A DNA stretch of 64,000 nucleotides, taken from positions 475,501 through 539,500 of the forward strand of contig NZ_CP051630.1 of NCBI RefSeq assembly GCF_012848855.1, in the 5' to 3' direction. Source of the DNA: Pyruvatibacter mobilis. Its GTDB lineage: Bacteria > Pseudomonadota > Alphaproteobacteria > CGMCC-115125. Shown one piece after another: positions 1 to 8,974 of this stretch; position 1 is the stretch's first letter, and each line of letters begins with the position of its first letter. Made by a program: the position numbers and the translations under genes. The notes beneath the pieces are model-generated. The model made no database searches and was not told where the DNA came from. It was given only the letters and a program-made list of their open reading frames with translations.

Positions 1-2
1 GT

Positions 3-1778
3 GACATTACAGCCGGGATGTCCGGGCAGTGGATCAAGCTGGCGGCCGACGCGCTTGAGGCGGAGATTGACCTGCCGGGCCTGCCGGGGCGGCTGGCGCT
101 GGCCAAGGGTGCGATTGCGCTTGAAGCGCCGGGGCTTGAGGGCGGAACCGGCACGCTGTCCGGTGATCTCCGCTTTGTGCGGCGGGACGGGGACGACCTG
201 CCGCTGCGGGAGGCGTCCGGACGTCTCGATATCGGGATGACCTATGATCAGGGTCTGCTGCGGCTGGCGCTTCCGGCGTGCAGCCGGGTCGATCTTGTCT
301 GGGACAGGGCGCAGCCGATCCGGGCGAAGTCCATTGATCTGTGTGCGGATGGCGGGCGCGACGTGGCCGGGCTGCGCCTTGGCCCGGCGGCGGGTGAGCC
401 TGCCTGGACGGTGCGGGCGCTGGCGGAGGTCGAGGGGTTTTCCTACGGCACGCTGGTGACCGGGCAGATGCCGGATCTTGCCATTGACGCGCGGCAGGAC
501 GCGGATCGCGGGCTGGTGGTGTCGGCGGATATGTCCGGCGGCAAGCTGCGGTTGCCGGGGCAGGGAATCGAGCTTGCGGGCCTGCGGGGGCGGGTGACGC
601 TGGCGCCGGGGCATGCGGGGGAGGCCGGGCGCCTGGACCTGACGCGGGCTGACATGCGCGATCTGCAGGCGGCCCCGCGGTTTGCGCCGGTGGTGGCATC
701 GGCTGACCTGTCGCTTGATGCGCTGGGCGAGGATGGCTGGACAAAGGGACGGATCAGCGGGCCGGTGCGTGTGGCGCTGCCTGCGGGGCAGTCGCTGGCG
801 CGCGGCACTGTCACTCATGATCTGCGCAGCGGGCGCGGGCGGCTGAGTTTCGGCACGGGGACATTGCTGTTTTCGGAGAAGGGCATGCAGCCGCAGGCGC
901 TGGCGCCTGTCCTGCGCGGGGTCGTGGCGGCGGTGAACGGGCAGGCGAGTGTGGATGGGTCGCTCAGCTGGACGCGGAACGGGGTGTCTGCCTCCGGGGC
1001 GACCGTCGAGATGGAGGGGCTTGGGCTGCAGGCGTCGGCGGCGCGCTTTGAGGGCATTTCGGGCACGCTTGAGTTTTCGAGCCTCGTGCCGGTGCGCACA
1101 AAGGGGCCGCAGGCGATCGCGATCGGCGTTGTCGATCCCGGCGTGCCGATTACCGGGGGTGTTGCCCTGGTGACGGTGGGTGACAACGGGGATGTGGTGA
1201 TCGAGAACGCGCAGTGGCCTTTTGCGGACGGGCAGCTGGTGCTGACATCGGGGGCGCTTAACACGCGGGCCAGCGTTCAGCATGCGGAACTTGCGGCGCT
1301 GCAGGTCAATCTCGCGACCCTGCTGACCCTGATCGACATGGATGGCCTGTCGGGCGAAGGGACGCTGGGGGGGCGGGTGCCGATCGAGATCCGCGACGGG
1401 ACGGTGTTCATCACCAAGGCGCGGCTGGCGGCGGAGCCGGGCGGCGTGCTGCGCTATTCCTCCGCCGGGACGGATGCCGCTGCCGAGCGCTCGGAAGGGG
1501 CGAATATCGCCTTCAAGGCACTTGAGAATTTCCGCTTCGAGGTGCTGAGCGTGGAGCTGGACGGGCCGATGGATGGCGACCTTGCGCTGACGGTGGAACT
1601 CAAGGGGGCCAATCCGGAGCTCCTGGAGGGCTATCCGGTGCATCTGACGATCCGCACGGAAGGCGCATTTCTGGAACTGTTGCGGCGTGGTACGGTTGGG
1701 TTCAGGGCGCTTGATGTTGTGCGGGGCACGGATCAAACCGGTGGTGTGACGATTGAACGGGTGCCGCCGGGCCCCTAG
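3..1778 (+). CDS. YdbH-like AsmA-family intermembrane transport protein, C-terminal part
   Basis: The reading frame is open from the window edge, so the gene starts upstream; about 590 residues are visible. The protein is a repetitive, beta-rich, Gly/Leu/Asp-rich chain without obvious enzymatic motifs. It ends in the region typical of YdbH proteins (IEIRDGTVFITKARLAAEPG, then a conserved segment and a short tail). In Enterobacteria YdbH is an inner-membrane-anchored AsmA-like protein that spans the periplasm and helps move phospholipids to the outer membrane, redundantly with TamB and YhdP. The identification is strengthened by the two downstream genes, which match the YnbE lipoprotein and YdbL partners. 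The N-terminal membrane anchor is outside the window. The orthology is inferred from gene order plus sequence character. Confidence 0.8.
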   Translation, partial: DITAGMSGQWIKLAADALEAEIDLPGLPGRLALAKGAIALEAPGLEGGTGTLSGDLRFVRRDGDDLPLREASGRLDIGMTYDQGLLRLALPACSRVDLVWDRAQPIRAKSIDLCADGGRDVAGLRLGPAAGEPAWTVRALAEVEGFSYGTLVTGQMPDLAIDARQDADRGLVVSADMSGGKLRLPGQGIELAGLRGRVTLAPGHAGEAGRLDLTRADMRDLQAAPRFAPVVASADLSLDALGEDGWTKGRISGPVRVALPAGQSLARGTVTHDLRSGRGRLSFGTGTLLFSEKGMQPQALAPVLRGVVAAVNGQASVDGSLSWTRNGVSASGATVEMEGLGLQASAARFEGISGTLEFSSLVPVRTKGPQAIAIGVVDPGVPITGGVALVTVGDNGDVVIENAQWPFADGQLVLTSGALNTRASVQHAELAALQVNLATLLTLIDMDGLSGEGTLGGRVPIEIRDGTVFITKARLAAEPGGVLRYSSAGTDAAAERSEGANIAFKALENFRFEVLSVELDGPMDGDLALTVELKGANPELLEGYPVHLTIRTEGAFLELLRRGTVGFRALDVVRGTDQTGGVTIERVPPGP

Positions 1779-1857
1779 GCTGATGCGCGCCGAGGCGCCA
1801 TTCAGGTGCGGTTCAGGCCTGTTCTGCTGGACTGGGCCGATGACATGGAAGGGTGAA

Positions 1858-2076
1858 ATGAACGGATCACTCAAAAACAGGCCGGGCAGGGCATCCGCCG
1901 CTGCTGGCATTGCGGCCGTGGCGCTGCTGGTTGCGGCCTGCACGCCGACGGTGAAGGTCCAGGCGCCGGACAAGCCCATCGAGATCAATCTCAATGTGAA
2001 GATCGAGCAGGAAGTGCGGATCAAGGTGGATCGCGAACTCGACAGCGTGATCGCCAACAATCCGGACCTGTTCTAG
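1858..2076 (+). CDS. YnbE-like outer-membrane lipoprotein
   Basis: A 72-residue protein. The start chosen at 1858 is preceded by an AAGG-type ribosome binding site; an in-frame upstream ATG at 1753 lies inside the preceding gene. Residues 1-28 form a lipoprotein signal peptide ending in a lipobox, LLVAAC, with lipidated Cys28 expected. The mature part contains the characteristic stretch IEINLNVKIEQEVRIKVDRE, consisting of short beta-strand repeats, and no enzyme motif. In E. coli YnbE multimerises and docks with YdbH to form an intermembrane bridge. The gene lies 79 bp after the ydbH-like gene and 10 bp before ydbL, so the three are probably co-transcribed. Confidence 0.85.
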   Translation: MNGSLKNRPGRASAAAGIAAVALLVAACTPTVKVQAPDKPIEINLNVKIEQEVRIKVDRELDSVIANNPDLF

Positions 2077-2086
2077 GAGACCCGTC

Positions 2087-2470
2087 ATGACAGCATTCAA
2101 CCGTTCCGTTGCCGCGCAGGCGTCAGCCCCGCTCCGCAGGTCTGGCCTGATTACCCTGATGGCGGCGACGATCCTCGTGGCCTTCGCGGCCCTGTCGCAG
2201 GCCATGGCGCTGACCCTGTCGGATGCCAAGTCCCAGGGGCTAATCGGCGAAATGGCGACGGGCTATGTGGGCTATCCCTCCGCGCCGTCGGCTGCGGTCA
2301 AGCAGCTGGGGGATGGGGTCAATCTCGGCCGCAAGTCGCATTACGCGGATATTGCTGCCAAGGAAGGCACGTCGCTGACGGTGGTGGAGCAGCTCGCCGG
2401 CAAGAAGCTGATCGAGCAGGCCCCGGCGGGGACCTATGTGAATGACGGCTCCGGCTGGCGGCGCAAGTAA
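2087..2470 (+). CDS. YdbL family (DUF1318) periplasmic protein
   Basis: A 127-residue protein starting with ATG 10 bp after the YnbE-like stop, behind an AGGAG-like site. Residues 20-45 form a hydrophobic signal sequence (LITLMAATILVAFAALSQAM). The mature domain begins ALTLSDAKSQGLIGEMATGYVG and contains the DUF1318 hallmarks: a segment marking residual processing potential, an NLGRKSHYADIAAKEGTSL motif and a C-terminal GTYVNDGSGWRRK. In E. coli YdbL is a periplasmic chaperone that prevents uncontrolled YnbE multimerisation. It is the last gene of the cluster and is followed by a hairpin. Confidence 0.85.
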   Translation: MTAFNRSVAAQASAPLRRSGLITLMAATILVAFAALSQAMALTLSDAKSQGLIGEMATGYVGYPSAPSAAVKQLGDGVNLGRKSHYADIAAKEGTSLTVVEQLAGKKLIEQAPAGTYVNDGSGWRRK

Positions 2471-2537
2471 GGCCGGCCGGCTGCACACAGACTTACCGAA
2501 ATTCTAATCACTGTTCCGTTTTCGGACAGGTTACGGG

Positions 2538-2561
2538 CCGGGGACATGGTGATGTCTCCGG
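2538..2561 (+). terminator. hairpin after ydbL
   Basis: CCGGGGACAT and ATGTCTCCGG can form a 10-bp stem with one G-U pair around a GGTG loop, 67 bp after the ydbL stop. There is no U-tract, so this may be a Rho-assisted end or an mRNA-stabilising hairpin. The rest of 2471-2896 shows no gene I can support. Confidence 0.4.
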
Positions 2562-2896
2562 CTCATGCGTATCTGCGGCCCGTTTCGGGGCGCCGGGGCG
2601 TGAAAAGCCACGGGTTCCGGTCTGGCATCCATGTTGCTCTGGTGAGGGTGCCGGCATATCGGGACACGAACTTGCCGGCGGATCCGCTCGCGCCACGCAG
2701 CGGATGGGCCGGCGCGGCTCCCCTCTTGTCGGGGGGCTTGGACGGGAGCCGCTGCCGGCCACTCTCCTTCATATGTGTGCGGAACAGCGTTGCGGGTCGG
2801 CGATACGGACCGCGTTGCGGACAGGCAGGCTGCGACCCTCTGCCCGAGAATTGGCGCAGGCGCTCTGCTTGCCCAACCCGCTGTGCGCGGGTAGAT

Positions 2897-2910
2897 TTGA
2901 CGCAGATCAA
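2897..2910 (+). promoter_or_regulatory. FNR box upstream of the FNR-type regulator gene
   Basis: TTGACGCAGATCAA differs from the FNR/Anr consensus TTGAT-N4-ATCAA at one base. It lies 25 bp before the chosen start codon at 2935, close enough to overlap the promoter or transcript start, which would suit negative autoregulation. It also argues against the longer open frame starting at 2704, which would place the box inside coding sequence. Confidence 0.7.
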
Positions 2911-2934
2911 ATCATCGGGCTGAAGGCATTTCCC

Positions 2935-3714
2935 ATGCAGGATTTTGCGACGGAGACGACCGCCATGCCGGGGGGAAGCGCAGCGGCGGATGCCTTGTCA
3001 CCCTCCCTGCCCAGGGATACGTCCATTCCCTGCGTCAGCTGCGATGTGCGCTCGCGGGCCGTGTGCGCCGTGATGTCGGACGATGAACTGGGGCGGCTGT
3101 CAAAACTCACTCAGAACCAGACCTATGCGCCCGGCGAAGCCCTGTTCTTTGAGGGGGACGAGGCGGGGGCCTGCTTCATCGTGCAGGATGGCGCGCTCAA
3201 GCTCTACAAGCTGCTGCCGGATGGCCGGCGCCAGATCACGGGCTTCCTGTTCAAGGGCGATTTTCTGGGCCTGAGCCCGAAGGAAGAATACGGCTTTACC
3301 GCGGAAGTGCTGGAAGAAGCGCATGCCTGTGTATTGCCGGCGGAGCGCATGGACGAGCTGATCGCCGATTACCCAAAGCTCTCAAACCGCCTGCTCAACC
3401 TGGCTTCCATGGAGCTTGCGTCGGCGCAGGAGCAGATGCTGCTGCTGGGGCGGAAGACAGCGCAGGAGCGCATTGCGTCCTTCCTGCTGTGGCTGTCGCA
3501 GCGGGCGGCTGACCGGGGGGAAGAGTCCAACCCCGTGCGGGTGCCGATGAGCCGCAGCGACATGGGCGACTATCTGGGCCTGACGGTGGAGACCGTAAGC
3601 CGGTCAATCACCAAGCTGAAGACCACCGGCGTCATCACGCTGAAGGAAGGCAACCGGATCGAGATCAATGATCCGGAGCTGATGACCGCAATTGCCGCGG
3701 GCGACGGCTGCTGA
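2935..3714 (+). CDS. FNR/FixK-type oxygen-responsive transcription factor
   Basis: A 259-residue Crp/Fnr-family regulator. The N-terminal cysteines Cys33, Cys36 and Cys44 form a CX2CX7C motif, and a further Cys occurs in the effector domain (EEAHACVLPAE). This is the ligand set expected for an oxygen-labile [4Fe-4S] cluster in alphaproteobacterial FnrL/FnrN/AadR proteins. A cyclic-nucleotide-binding-fold domain follows (about 60-170), then a long dimerisation helix and a winged helix with the recognition sequence ETVSR, which in FNR contacts TTGAT. The start at 2935 follows TGAAGG with good spacing and leaves the FNR box upstream. Expected role: switching on micro-oxic or anaerobic respiration. 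No target genes are adjacent; cysQ is convergent. Confidence 0.9.
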   Translation: MQDFATETTAMPGGSAAADALSPSLPRDTSIPCVSCDVRSRAVCAVMSDDELGRLSKLTQNQTYAPGEALFFEGDEAGACFIVQDGALKLYKLLPDGRRQITGFLFKGDFLGLSPKEEYGFTAEVLEEAHACVLPAERMDELIADYPKLSNRLLNLASMELASAQEQMLLLGRKTAQERIASFLLWLSQRAADRGEESNPVRVPMSRSDMGDYLGLTVETVSRSITKLKTTGVITLKEGNRIEINDPELMTAIAAGDGC

Positions 3715-3739
3715 CGTCGGGCCAGGCACCTCTACACAA

Positions 3740-4573
3740 TCAGTAGGCGGACGGATCGCCCTTGGCGATGAAGTAGGGGTTTGCCAGGTCGTCGGCGAGC
3801 TTGCCGTAGGTGAGGGGTGACCCGTCAAGGCGGGTGACGCTGCCGCCTGCTGCTGACAGCACGGCGTGGCCTGCGGCGGTGTCCCATTCCATGGTGCGGC
3901 CATGGCGGGGGTAGATGTCGGCCTCGCCGCGCGCGACCACGCAGAATTTCAGGGACGAGCCCGCCGCCACGATGTCGCGCACATTGTAGTGGTTGAGGAA
4001 TTCCTCGGTCTTGTGATCGCGGTGGCTGCGGCTGGCGATGGCGATGAGACCGTCTGACGGGCCCTTGCGCGTGGTGATGGTGCGGGGTGCCTCAGCATCC
4101 GCCTTGCGGTGGGCATCCACCTTTTTTTCAAAGGCACCGGTGCCCTCGGATCCGGCATAAAGCAGCGACAGGGCGGGAGCGTAGACGACGCCTGCGACCG
4201 GAACGCCGTTTTCGACCAGCGCGATGTTCACGGTGAATTCGCCGTTGCGCTTGATGTATTCGCGGGTGCCGTCCAGCGGGTCCACCAGGAAGAAACGGTC
4301 TCCGAAGGCGGGAATGTTGCCGGCGGCGGCTGCTTCCTCCGACACCACGGGAATGTCGGGCGCTGCCTGGGCGAGGCGGGCGAGGATGATGTCCTCGGCG
4401 GCCTGGTCGGCTTCCGTCACCGGTGACTTGTCGTCCTTCTCGGTTACCGCGATCGGCTTTTCATACAGCGTCATGATGCGGGCACCGGCGTCGATGGCGA
4501 TGTCGGTGATGGCGTTGAGAAGGGATGCGTCGGACACGGGAGAGGCCTCGTTCGGCTGTGCCGGCGCAGGCAC
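3740..4573 (-). CDS. cysQ: 3'(2'),5'-bisphosphate nucleotidase CysQ-like
   Basis: A 277-residue member of the inositol monophosphatase superfamily. Two metal-binding signatures are present: DPLDGTREYIKRNGEFTVNI near residue 98 and WDTAAGHAVLSAAGG near 230. An earlier acidic ESD-like motif appears as SEEAAA. In this subgroup the enzyme converts PAP to AMP and phosphate during sulfate assimilation and can also act on inositol phosphates. The start is uncertain: the longest frame begins with GTG at 4573, but a second GTG at 4537 removes a poorly conserved 12-residue leader, and neither has a convincing ribosome binding site. The gene is convergent with the FNR-type regulator and shows no linked sulfur genes, so its exact substrate is inferred. 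Confidence 0.85.
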   Translation of the reverse strand: MPAPAQPNEASPVSDASLLNAITDIAIDAGARIMTLYEKPIAVTEKDDKSPVTEADQAAEDIILARLAQAAPDIPVVSEEAAAAGNIPAFGDRFFLVDPLDGTREYIKRNGEFTVNIALVENGVPVAGVVYAPALSLLYAGSEGTGAFEKKVDAHRKADAEAPRTITTRKGPSDGLIAIASRSHRDHKTEEFLNHYNVRDIVAAGSSLKFCVVARGEADIYPRHGRTMEWDTAAGHAVLSAAGGSVTRLDGSPLTYGKLADDLANPYFIAKGDPSAY

Positions 4574-4703
4574 ATGCTGAGAGACGGCGCGCGGCGGGCA
4601 GGCGGGAAGGGCGCCCTTCTTTGCACGATTGGCTTTCGAAGTGTATCAAAAATGCGTGGGCCGAATCGGGCCACGGGAGCCGCTAATCGGGAGAAGCAGG
4701 CGC

Positions 4704-5441
4704 ATGACAGGCGAAATGTCGTTCGGTGAGACCCCCAGCAGCAATGATGCGGGCGGCGAGGGCGCTGCACCGGATGCTCACAAGCCGGACGAGCTGGAAT
4801 TCGCAGCGCTCCTGTGTTCGCGCGTGTGCCATGACGTGATCAGCCCGGTGGGCGCGATCGTCAACGGGCTGGAAGTGCTCGAGGAGGAAGAAGACGACGA
4901 GATGCGGGAGCACGCGCTGCTGCTGATCGCCAAGAGCGCGCTCCAGGCCTCCGCCAAACTGCAATTTGCCCGCCTTGCCTTTGGCGCATCCGGCTCAGCC
5001 GGGGCGATGATTGAGGTCGGGGATGCCATCAAGGCAGCCGACGGGCTGTTGAGCGGCGGCCGGGTGACGGCCTCCTGGGAAAGCAAGCCCGGGGCGCTGC
5101 ACAAGACCCGCCTCAAGCTCCTGATGAATGTGTTCCAGTTCGCTCTTGGTGCCATTCCGCGCGGCGGCGACCTCAAGGTCATCATCGAGGATGGCAATGA
5201 GGGCATGATGGTGGTTGCAACCGGAACGAAAGCCCGGATTCCCGAACATGCGGACCTCGCGCAGGGCGAAAAGCTGTCGTCCCTGCCCGACAGCCGTGCG
5301 GTGCAGCCTTACCTTATCGGCCTGCTGTGCCGGGCGGTTCATGCGAAGCTGTCCGTTGCGCAGGCGATGGAGGAAGGGCCGGTCACATTTACCATCACAT
5401 ACGGCCCGGACGCTGAACTCCCAGATGGTATGATCGGATAG
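4704..5441 (+). CDS. chpT: ChpT histidine phosphotransferase of the CckA-ChpT-CtrA relay
   Basis: A 245-residue protein. The start at 4704 follows GAGAAGCAGG. After a disordered acidic N terminus comes the DHp-like helix with LCSRVCHDVISPVGAIVNGL; His43 is the expected phosphorylated residue. A degenerate ATPase-like C-terminal domain follows, without the N and G boxes of true kinases. In Caulobacter and relatives ChpT passes phosphate from the hybrid kinase CckA to CtrA and CpdR, controlling cell cycle and motility. Here it directly precedes the chemotaxis operon and lies about 7 kb from ctrA. CckA itself is not in the window. Confidence 0.93.
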   Translation: MTGEMSFGETPSSNDAGGEGAAPDAHKPDELEFAALLCSRVCHDVISPVGAIVNGLEVLEEEEDDEMREHALLLIAKSALQASAKLQFARLAFGASGSAGAMIEVGDAIKAADGLLSGGRVTASWESKPGALHKTRLKLLMNVFQFALGAIPRGGDLKVIIEDGNEGMMVVATGTKARIPEHADLAQGEKLSSLPDSRAVQPYLIGLLCRAVHAKLSVAQAMEEGPVTFTITYGPDAELPDGMIG

Positions 5442-5579
5442 TTTGCGCGTTATGGTTGTTTAATTCAGCCAAGTGCACGCTATTTCACTGGTTTTTAAGG
5501 TTTCCAGCCAACACTCGCACTCCACTAGGCGGGTGTCCGTTGTGCGACCCCCGTCCTGCCATATCCGGGGTGGGGTAGC

Positions 5580-8396
5580 ATGGACGATCTTCTTCGCGAG
5601 TTTCTGACCGAAACCTTTGAGAGCCTTGATGTTGTGGACGTCGAACTGGTCAAGTTCGAGCAGGAGCCCAACAATCAGGCAATCCTGTCCAACATTTTCC
5701 GTCTGGTGCATACGGTTAAGGGCACCTGCGGGTTCCTTGGCCTGCCGCGCCTGGAAGCGCTGGCGCATGCGGCCGAGACCCTGATGGGCAAGTACCGCGA
5801 CGGTGCGGAAGTGACCGGTCAGGGGGTGACCGTCATTCTGCACACGCTGGACCGCATTAAAGAAATTCTGGGCGAGCTGGAAGCCACCGAGACCGAACCG
5901 GCCGGTGATGACAGCGACCTGATTTCGCAGCTTGAAGCTTTCTCCGAAGCTGCCGAGAACGGCGGCGCGCCCGCCGAGGCTGCCGAGGCAGCGCCTGCGG
6001 AAGAGGCTGCCGCACCAGCCGAAGACAAGCCGATCGAGGTGAAGGAGCCGGAACGCGACCTGCGTCCGGGTGAGGTGTCGCTGGAGGAACTCGAGCGCGC
6101 CTTCCAGGAAGCCGCCGGGCCGGAAGACGGTGCCGAGGCACCGCCGGATCCGACTGAAGGCTCCGAGGAAGCGCTGGCTGCCAAGGCTGCCGCCGCCGCC
6201 AAGGGCGACGAGAGCAAGCCGGCTGAAGCCAAGCCCGCTCCGAAGAAGGCCGAGGCTCCGGCAGCTGCCGGCAAGGCCACTGCGGCCAAGGGCGAAGACG
6301 CCCAGGCCCGCGAATCTTCCGTGGCGAACCAGTCGATCCGCGTGAACGTGGATACGCTGGAAAACCTGATGACCATGGTCTCCGAGCTGGTGCTGACCCG
6401 TAACCAGCTGATGGAAATGGTCCGCCGTCTTGACGATTCCGAGTTCAAGGTGCCGCTGCAGCGCCTGTCCAATGTGACGGCCGAGCTGCAGGAAGCGGTG
6501 ATGCAGACGCGCATGCAGCCGATCGGCAATGCATGGCAGAAGCTGCCGCGTATCGTGCGCGACCTGTCGAACGACCTGGGCAAGAAGATCGACCTCAACA
6601 TGGTGGGTGCCGATACGGAACTCGACCGCCAGGTGCTCGATCTGATCAAGGATCCGCTCACCCACATGGTGCGTAATTCCGCCGATCACGGCCTGGAGAT
6701 GCCGGAAGACCGCGTGGCCAATGGCAAGTCGGAAACCGGCACCATCACGCTGCGCGCCTATCATGAGGGCGGTCACATCATCATCGAGATCGCCGATGAC
6801 GGTCACGGCCTGAACACGGCGCGTATCCGCGAGAAGGTGATCGAGAACGGTCTGGCGACGCCGGCCGAGCTGGATGAAAAGACCGACGCGCAGATCCACA
6901 AATACATCTTCGCCGCCGGCTTCTCGACGGCTGCCGCCGTGACCAACGTGTCCGGCCGCGGCGTGGGCATGGATGTGGTGCGCACCAATATCGAACTGAT
7001 CGGCGGGTCCATCGACCTGGCATCGGTTGCCGGCAAGGGCACCACCTTCACCATCAAGATCCCGCTGACGCTGGCCATCGTGTCTTCGCTGATCGTGGAA
7101 TCGGGCGCGCAGCGCTTCGCCATTCCGCAGCTTGCGGTGGTGGAACTGGTCCGCGCCAAGCAGGGTTCGGACTCCCGCATCGAGCGGATCAACGACACGC
7201 CGGTGCTGCGCCTGCGCAACAACCTGCTGCCGCTGGTCTATCTCGACGAGTTGCTGCTGCTGAACAAGAACCGCAAGCCGGACGAGGAAGGCAATGTGCG
7301 CCCGTCTACGGCCGAACGCAGCGAGAGCTTCGTCATCGTGTCCCAGGTGGGCAATTCGACGTTCGGCATCGTGGTGGACACGGTCTTCGACACCGAGGAA
7401 ATCGTGGTCAAGCCGTCTTCGACCATGCTGCGCGATATCACCATGTTCTCGGGCAACACCATTCTTGGTGACGGCAGCGTGATCATGATCATCGACCCGA
7501 ACGGTATTGCCCAGTGCATCAACCGCGAGGTTGCCGACCAGCTGGAAGACGACATGGAAACCGAAGTCGCCCTCGGCGGTGATGAGCGCACGTCGCTGCT
7601 CATCTTCCGCGCCGGCAATGGCGAGCCGAAGGCCGTGCCGCTGTCGCTGGTCACGCGCCTTGAAGAAGTGGCGGTGGACGAGATCGAAATGTCCGATGGC
7701 AAGCCGGTGGTGCAGTATCGCGGCAAGCTGATGCCGCTGCAGAAGGTCATGCCGAGCCAGGAAATGCGCGACGCAGGCCGCCAGCCGGTGCTGGTGTTCA
7801 CCGATGACGGCCGCTCCATGGGCCTTGTGGTGGACGAGATCGTGGACGTCATCGACGCCAAGCTCGACCTCGACATCACGTCGCAGAGCCAGGGCATGCT
7901 GGGCAGCGCGATCGTGCGCGAGAAGGCCACCGAGATCATCGACGTGGCTCACTTCCTGACGCTTGCCTTCGAGGACTGGTTTGCCCGCGCGGACCAGCAG
8001 CGGGACGGCGCGCAGGAAAAGCGCCTGCTTCTGGTCGACGACAGCCCGTTCTTCCGCAACATGCTGGCGCCGCTCCTCAACGTGGCCGGCTACAAGGTGA
8101 CCACGGCGGCTGATCCGCATGAGGCCTTCCAGTTGCGCGATGCCGGTGCCCAGTTCGACGTCATCATCAGTGACATCGAGATGCCGGGCATGGACGGCTT
8201 CGACTTCGCCGAGGCGGTGAAGAGCGACAGCGCCTGGGGGCAGACCCCGATCGTGGCCATGTCCTCGCGTACCTCGCGTGAAGATATCGAACGCGGTCAC
8301 CAGGTCGGCTTCTCCGACTATGTGGCCAAGACGGATCGCGACGGTCTGATCGACGTATTGCGTGAAACTCTCGAAGGTAAAGGGGCAGCGGCATGA
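5580..8396 (+). CDS. cheA: hybrid chemotaxis histidine kinase CheA with C-terminal receiver
   Basis: A 938-residue soluble kinase that receives signals from chemoreceptors and phosphorylates CheY and CheB. Domain order: HPt (1-105, phosphorylated His44 in VHTVKGTCGF), an Ala/Glu/Pro/Lys-rich linker (130-245), a dimerisation helix pair (250-310), an HATPase domain (N box near 358, DDGHG near 406, GRGVGMD near 460), a first CheW-like domain (495-635), a second CheW-like region (660-805), and a receiver (815-935, Asp in SDIEMPGMDG). The double CheW-like part and fused receiver make it longer than classical CheA and resemble hybrid CheA proteins. It begins the cheA-W-Y-B-R operon and overlaps cheW by four bases (ATGA). 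Confidence 0.95.
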   Translation: MDDLLREFLTETFESLDVVDVELVKFEQEPNNQAILSNIFRLVHTVKGTCGFLGLPRLEALAHAAETLMGKYRDGAEVTGQGVTVILHTLDRIKEILGELEATETEPAGDDSDLISQLEAFSEAAENGGAPAEAAEAAPAEEAAAPAEDKPIEVKEPERDLRPGEVSLEELERAFQEAAGPEDGAEAPPDPTEGSEEALAAKAAAAAKGDESKPAEAKPAPKKAEAPAAAGKATAAKGEDAQARESSVANQSIRVNVDTLENLMTMVSELVLTRNQLMEMVRRLDDSEFKVPLQRLSNVTAELQEAVMQTRMQPIGNAWQKLPRIVRDLSNDLGKKIDLNMVGADTELDRQVLDLIKDPLTHMVRNSADHGLEMPEDRVANGKSETGTITLRAYHEGGHIIIEIADDGHGLNTARIREKVIENGLATPAELDEKTDAQIHKYIFAAGFSTAAAVTNVSGRGVGMDVVRTNIELIGGSIDLASVAGKGTTFTIKIPLTLAIVSSLIVESGAQRFAIPQLAVVELVRAKQGSDSRIERINDTPVLRLRNNLLPLVYLDELLLLNKNRKPDEEGNVRPSTAERSESFVIVSQVGNSTFGIVVDTVFDTEEIVVKPSSTMLRDITMFSGNTILGDGSVIMIIDPNGIAQCINREVADQLEDDMETEVALGGDERTSLLIFRAGNGEPKAVPLSLVTRLEEVAVDEIEMSDGKPVVQYRGKLMPLQKVMPSQEMRDAGRQPVLVFTDDGRSMGLVVDEIVDVIDAKLDLDITSQSQGMLGSAIVREKATEIIDVAHFLTLAFEDWFARADQQRDGAQEKRLLLVDDSPFFRNMLAPLLNVAGYKVTTAADPHEAFQLRDAGAQFDVIISDIEMPGMDGFDFAEAVKSDSAWGQTPIVAMSSRTSREDIERGHQVGFSDYVAKTDRDGLIDVLRETLEGKGAAA

Positions 8397-8899
8397 CCAT
8401 CGAGGCAGCAGAAGTTGTCGCCAAGAAGAGCCAGCAGGACATGGCTCATCTGGATGGTGACCTGATCGAATACATCACGGTGTTCGTGGGTGAACAGCTG
8501 TTCGGCATTCCGGTGACGGTGGTGCAGGACGTGTTCGAGGTGCAGCGCATGACTGCGGTTCCGATGTCGGTGCCGGAAGTGCGCGGTGTGCTCAACCTGC
8601 GCGGCCGCATCGTGACCGCCATCGACATGCGCGTGCGCCTGGGCCTGCCGGTGCCGGAAGACGATACGAGCCGCATGGCCGTGGGCATCGAGGAAAATGG
8701 CGAGGCCTTCGGTCTCATGGTCGACAGCGTCGGCGAAGTGCTGAGCCTGCCGGCCAGCGACGTCGAGCGTAGCCCGACCAACCTGCATCCGCGCTGGCAG
8801 CAGGTTGCCTGCGGTGTGCACCGGCTGGAGAAGGACCTGATGGTCGTTCTCGACGTGACCAAGGCACTTGAATTGCAGAATGCGGCGACTGCTGCCTGA
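8393..8899 (+). CDS. cheW: chemotaxis coupling protein CheW
   Basis: A 168-residue single-domain adaptor linking chemoreceptors to CheA. The CheW fold starts near residue 22 (YITVFVGEQLFGIPVTVVQDVFEV) and includes the conserved VRGVLNLRGRIVTAIDMR segment and the SVGEVLSLPASDVE region. The ATG overlaps the cheA stop as ATGA, implying translational coupling. A 75-bp gap to cheY follows. The family assignment is secure. Confidence 0.95.
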   Translation: MTIEAAEVVAKKSQQDMAHLDGDLIEYITVFVGEQLFGIPVTVVQDVFEVQRMTAVPMSVPEVRGVLNLRGRIVTAIDMRVRLGLPVPEDDTSRMAVGIEENGEAFGLMVDSVGEVLSLPASDVERSPTNLHPRWQQVACGVHRLEKDLMVVLDVTKALELQNAATAA

Positions 8900-8974
8900 G
8901 GGGGCAAGGCAGTAGCCAATTGAAACAGGCAGGCCCTGCCGTGGTCTGCCGCAAAGCAGAAGGCTAAGAGACCC

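Noticed and set aside
2704-2934. N-terminal extension of the FNR-type regulator
   Set aside because: It lacks family similarity, would put the FNR box inside the coding region, and the start at 2935 has a good ribosome site.
5460-8300. 946-codon open frame antisense to cheA
   Set aside because: His/Arg/Leu-rich shadow of a long GC-rich gene; every CheA motif is on the plus strand.
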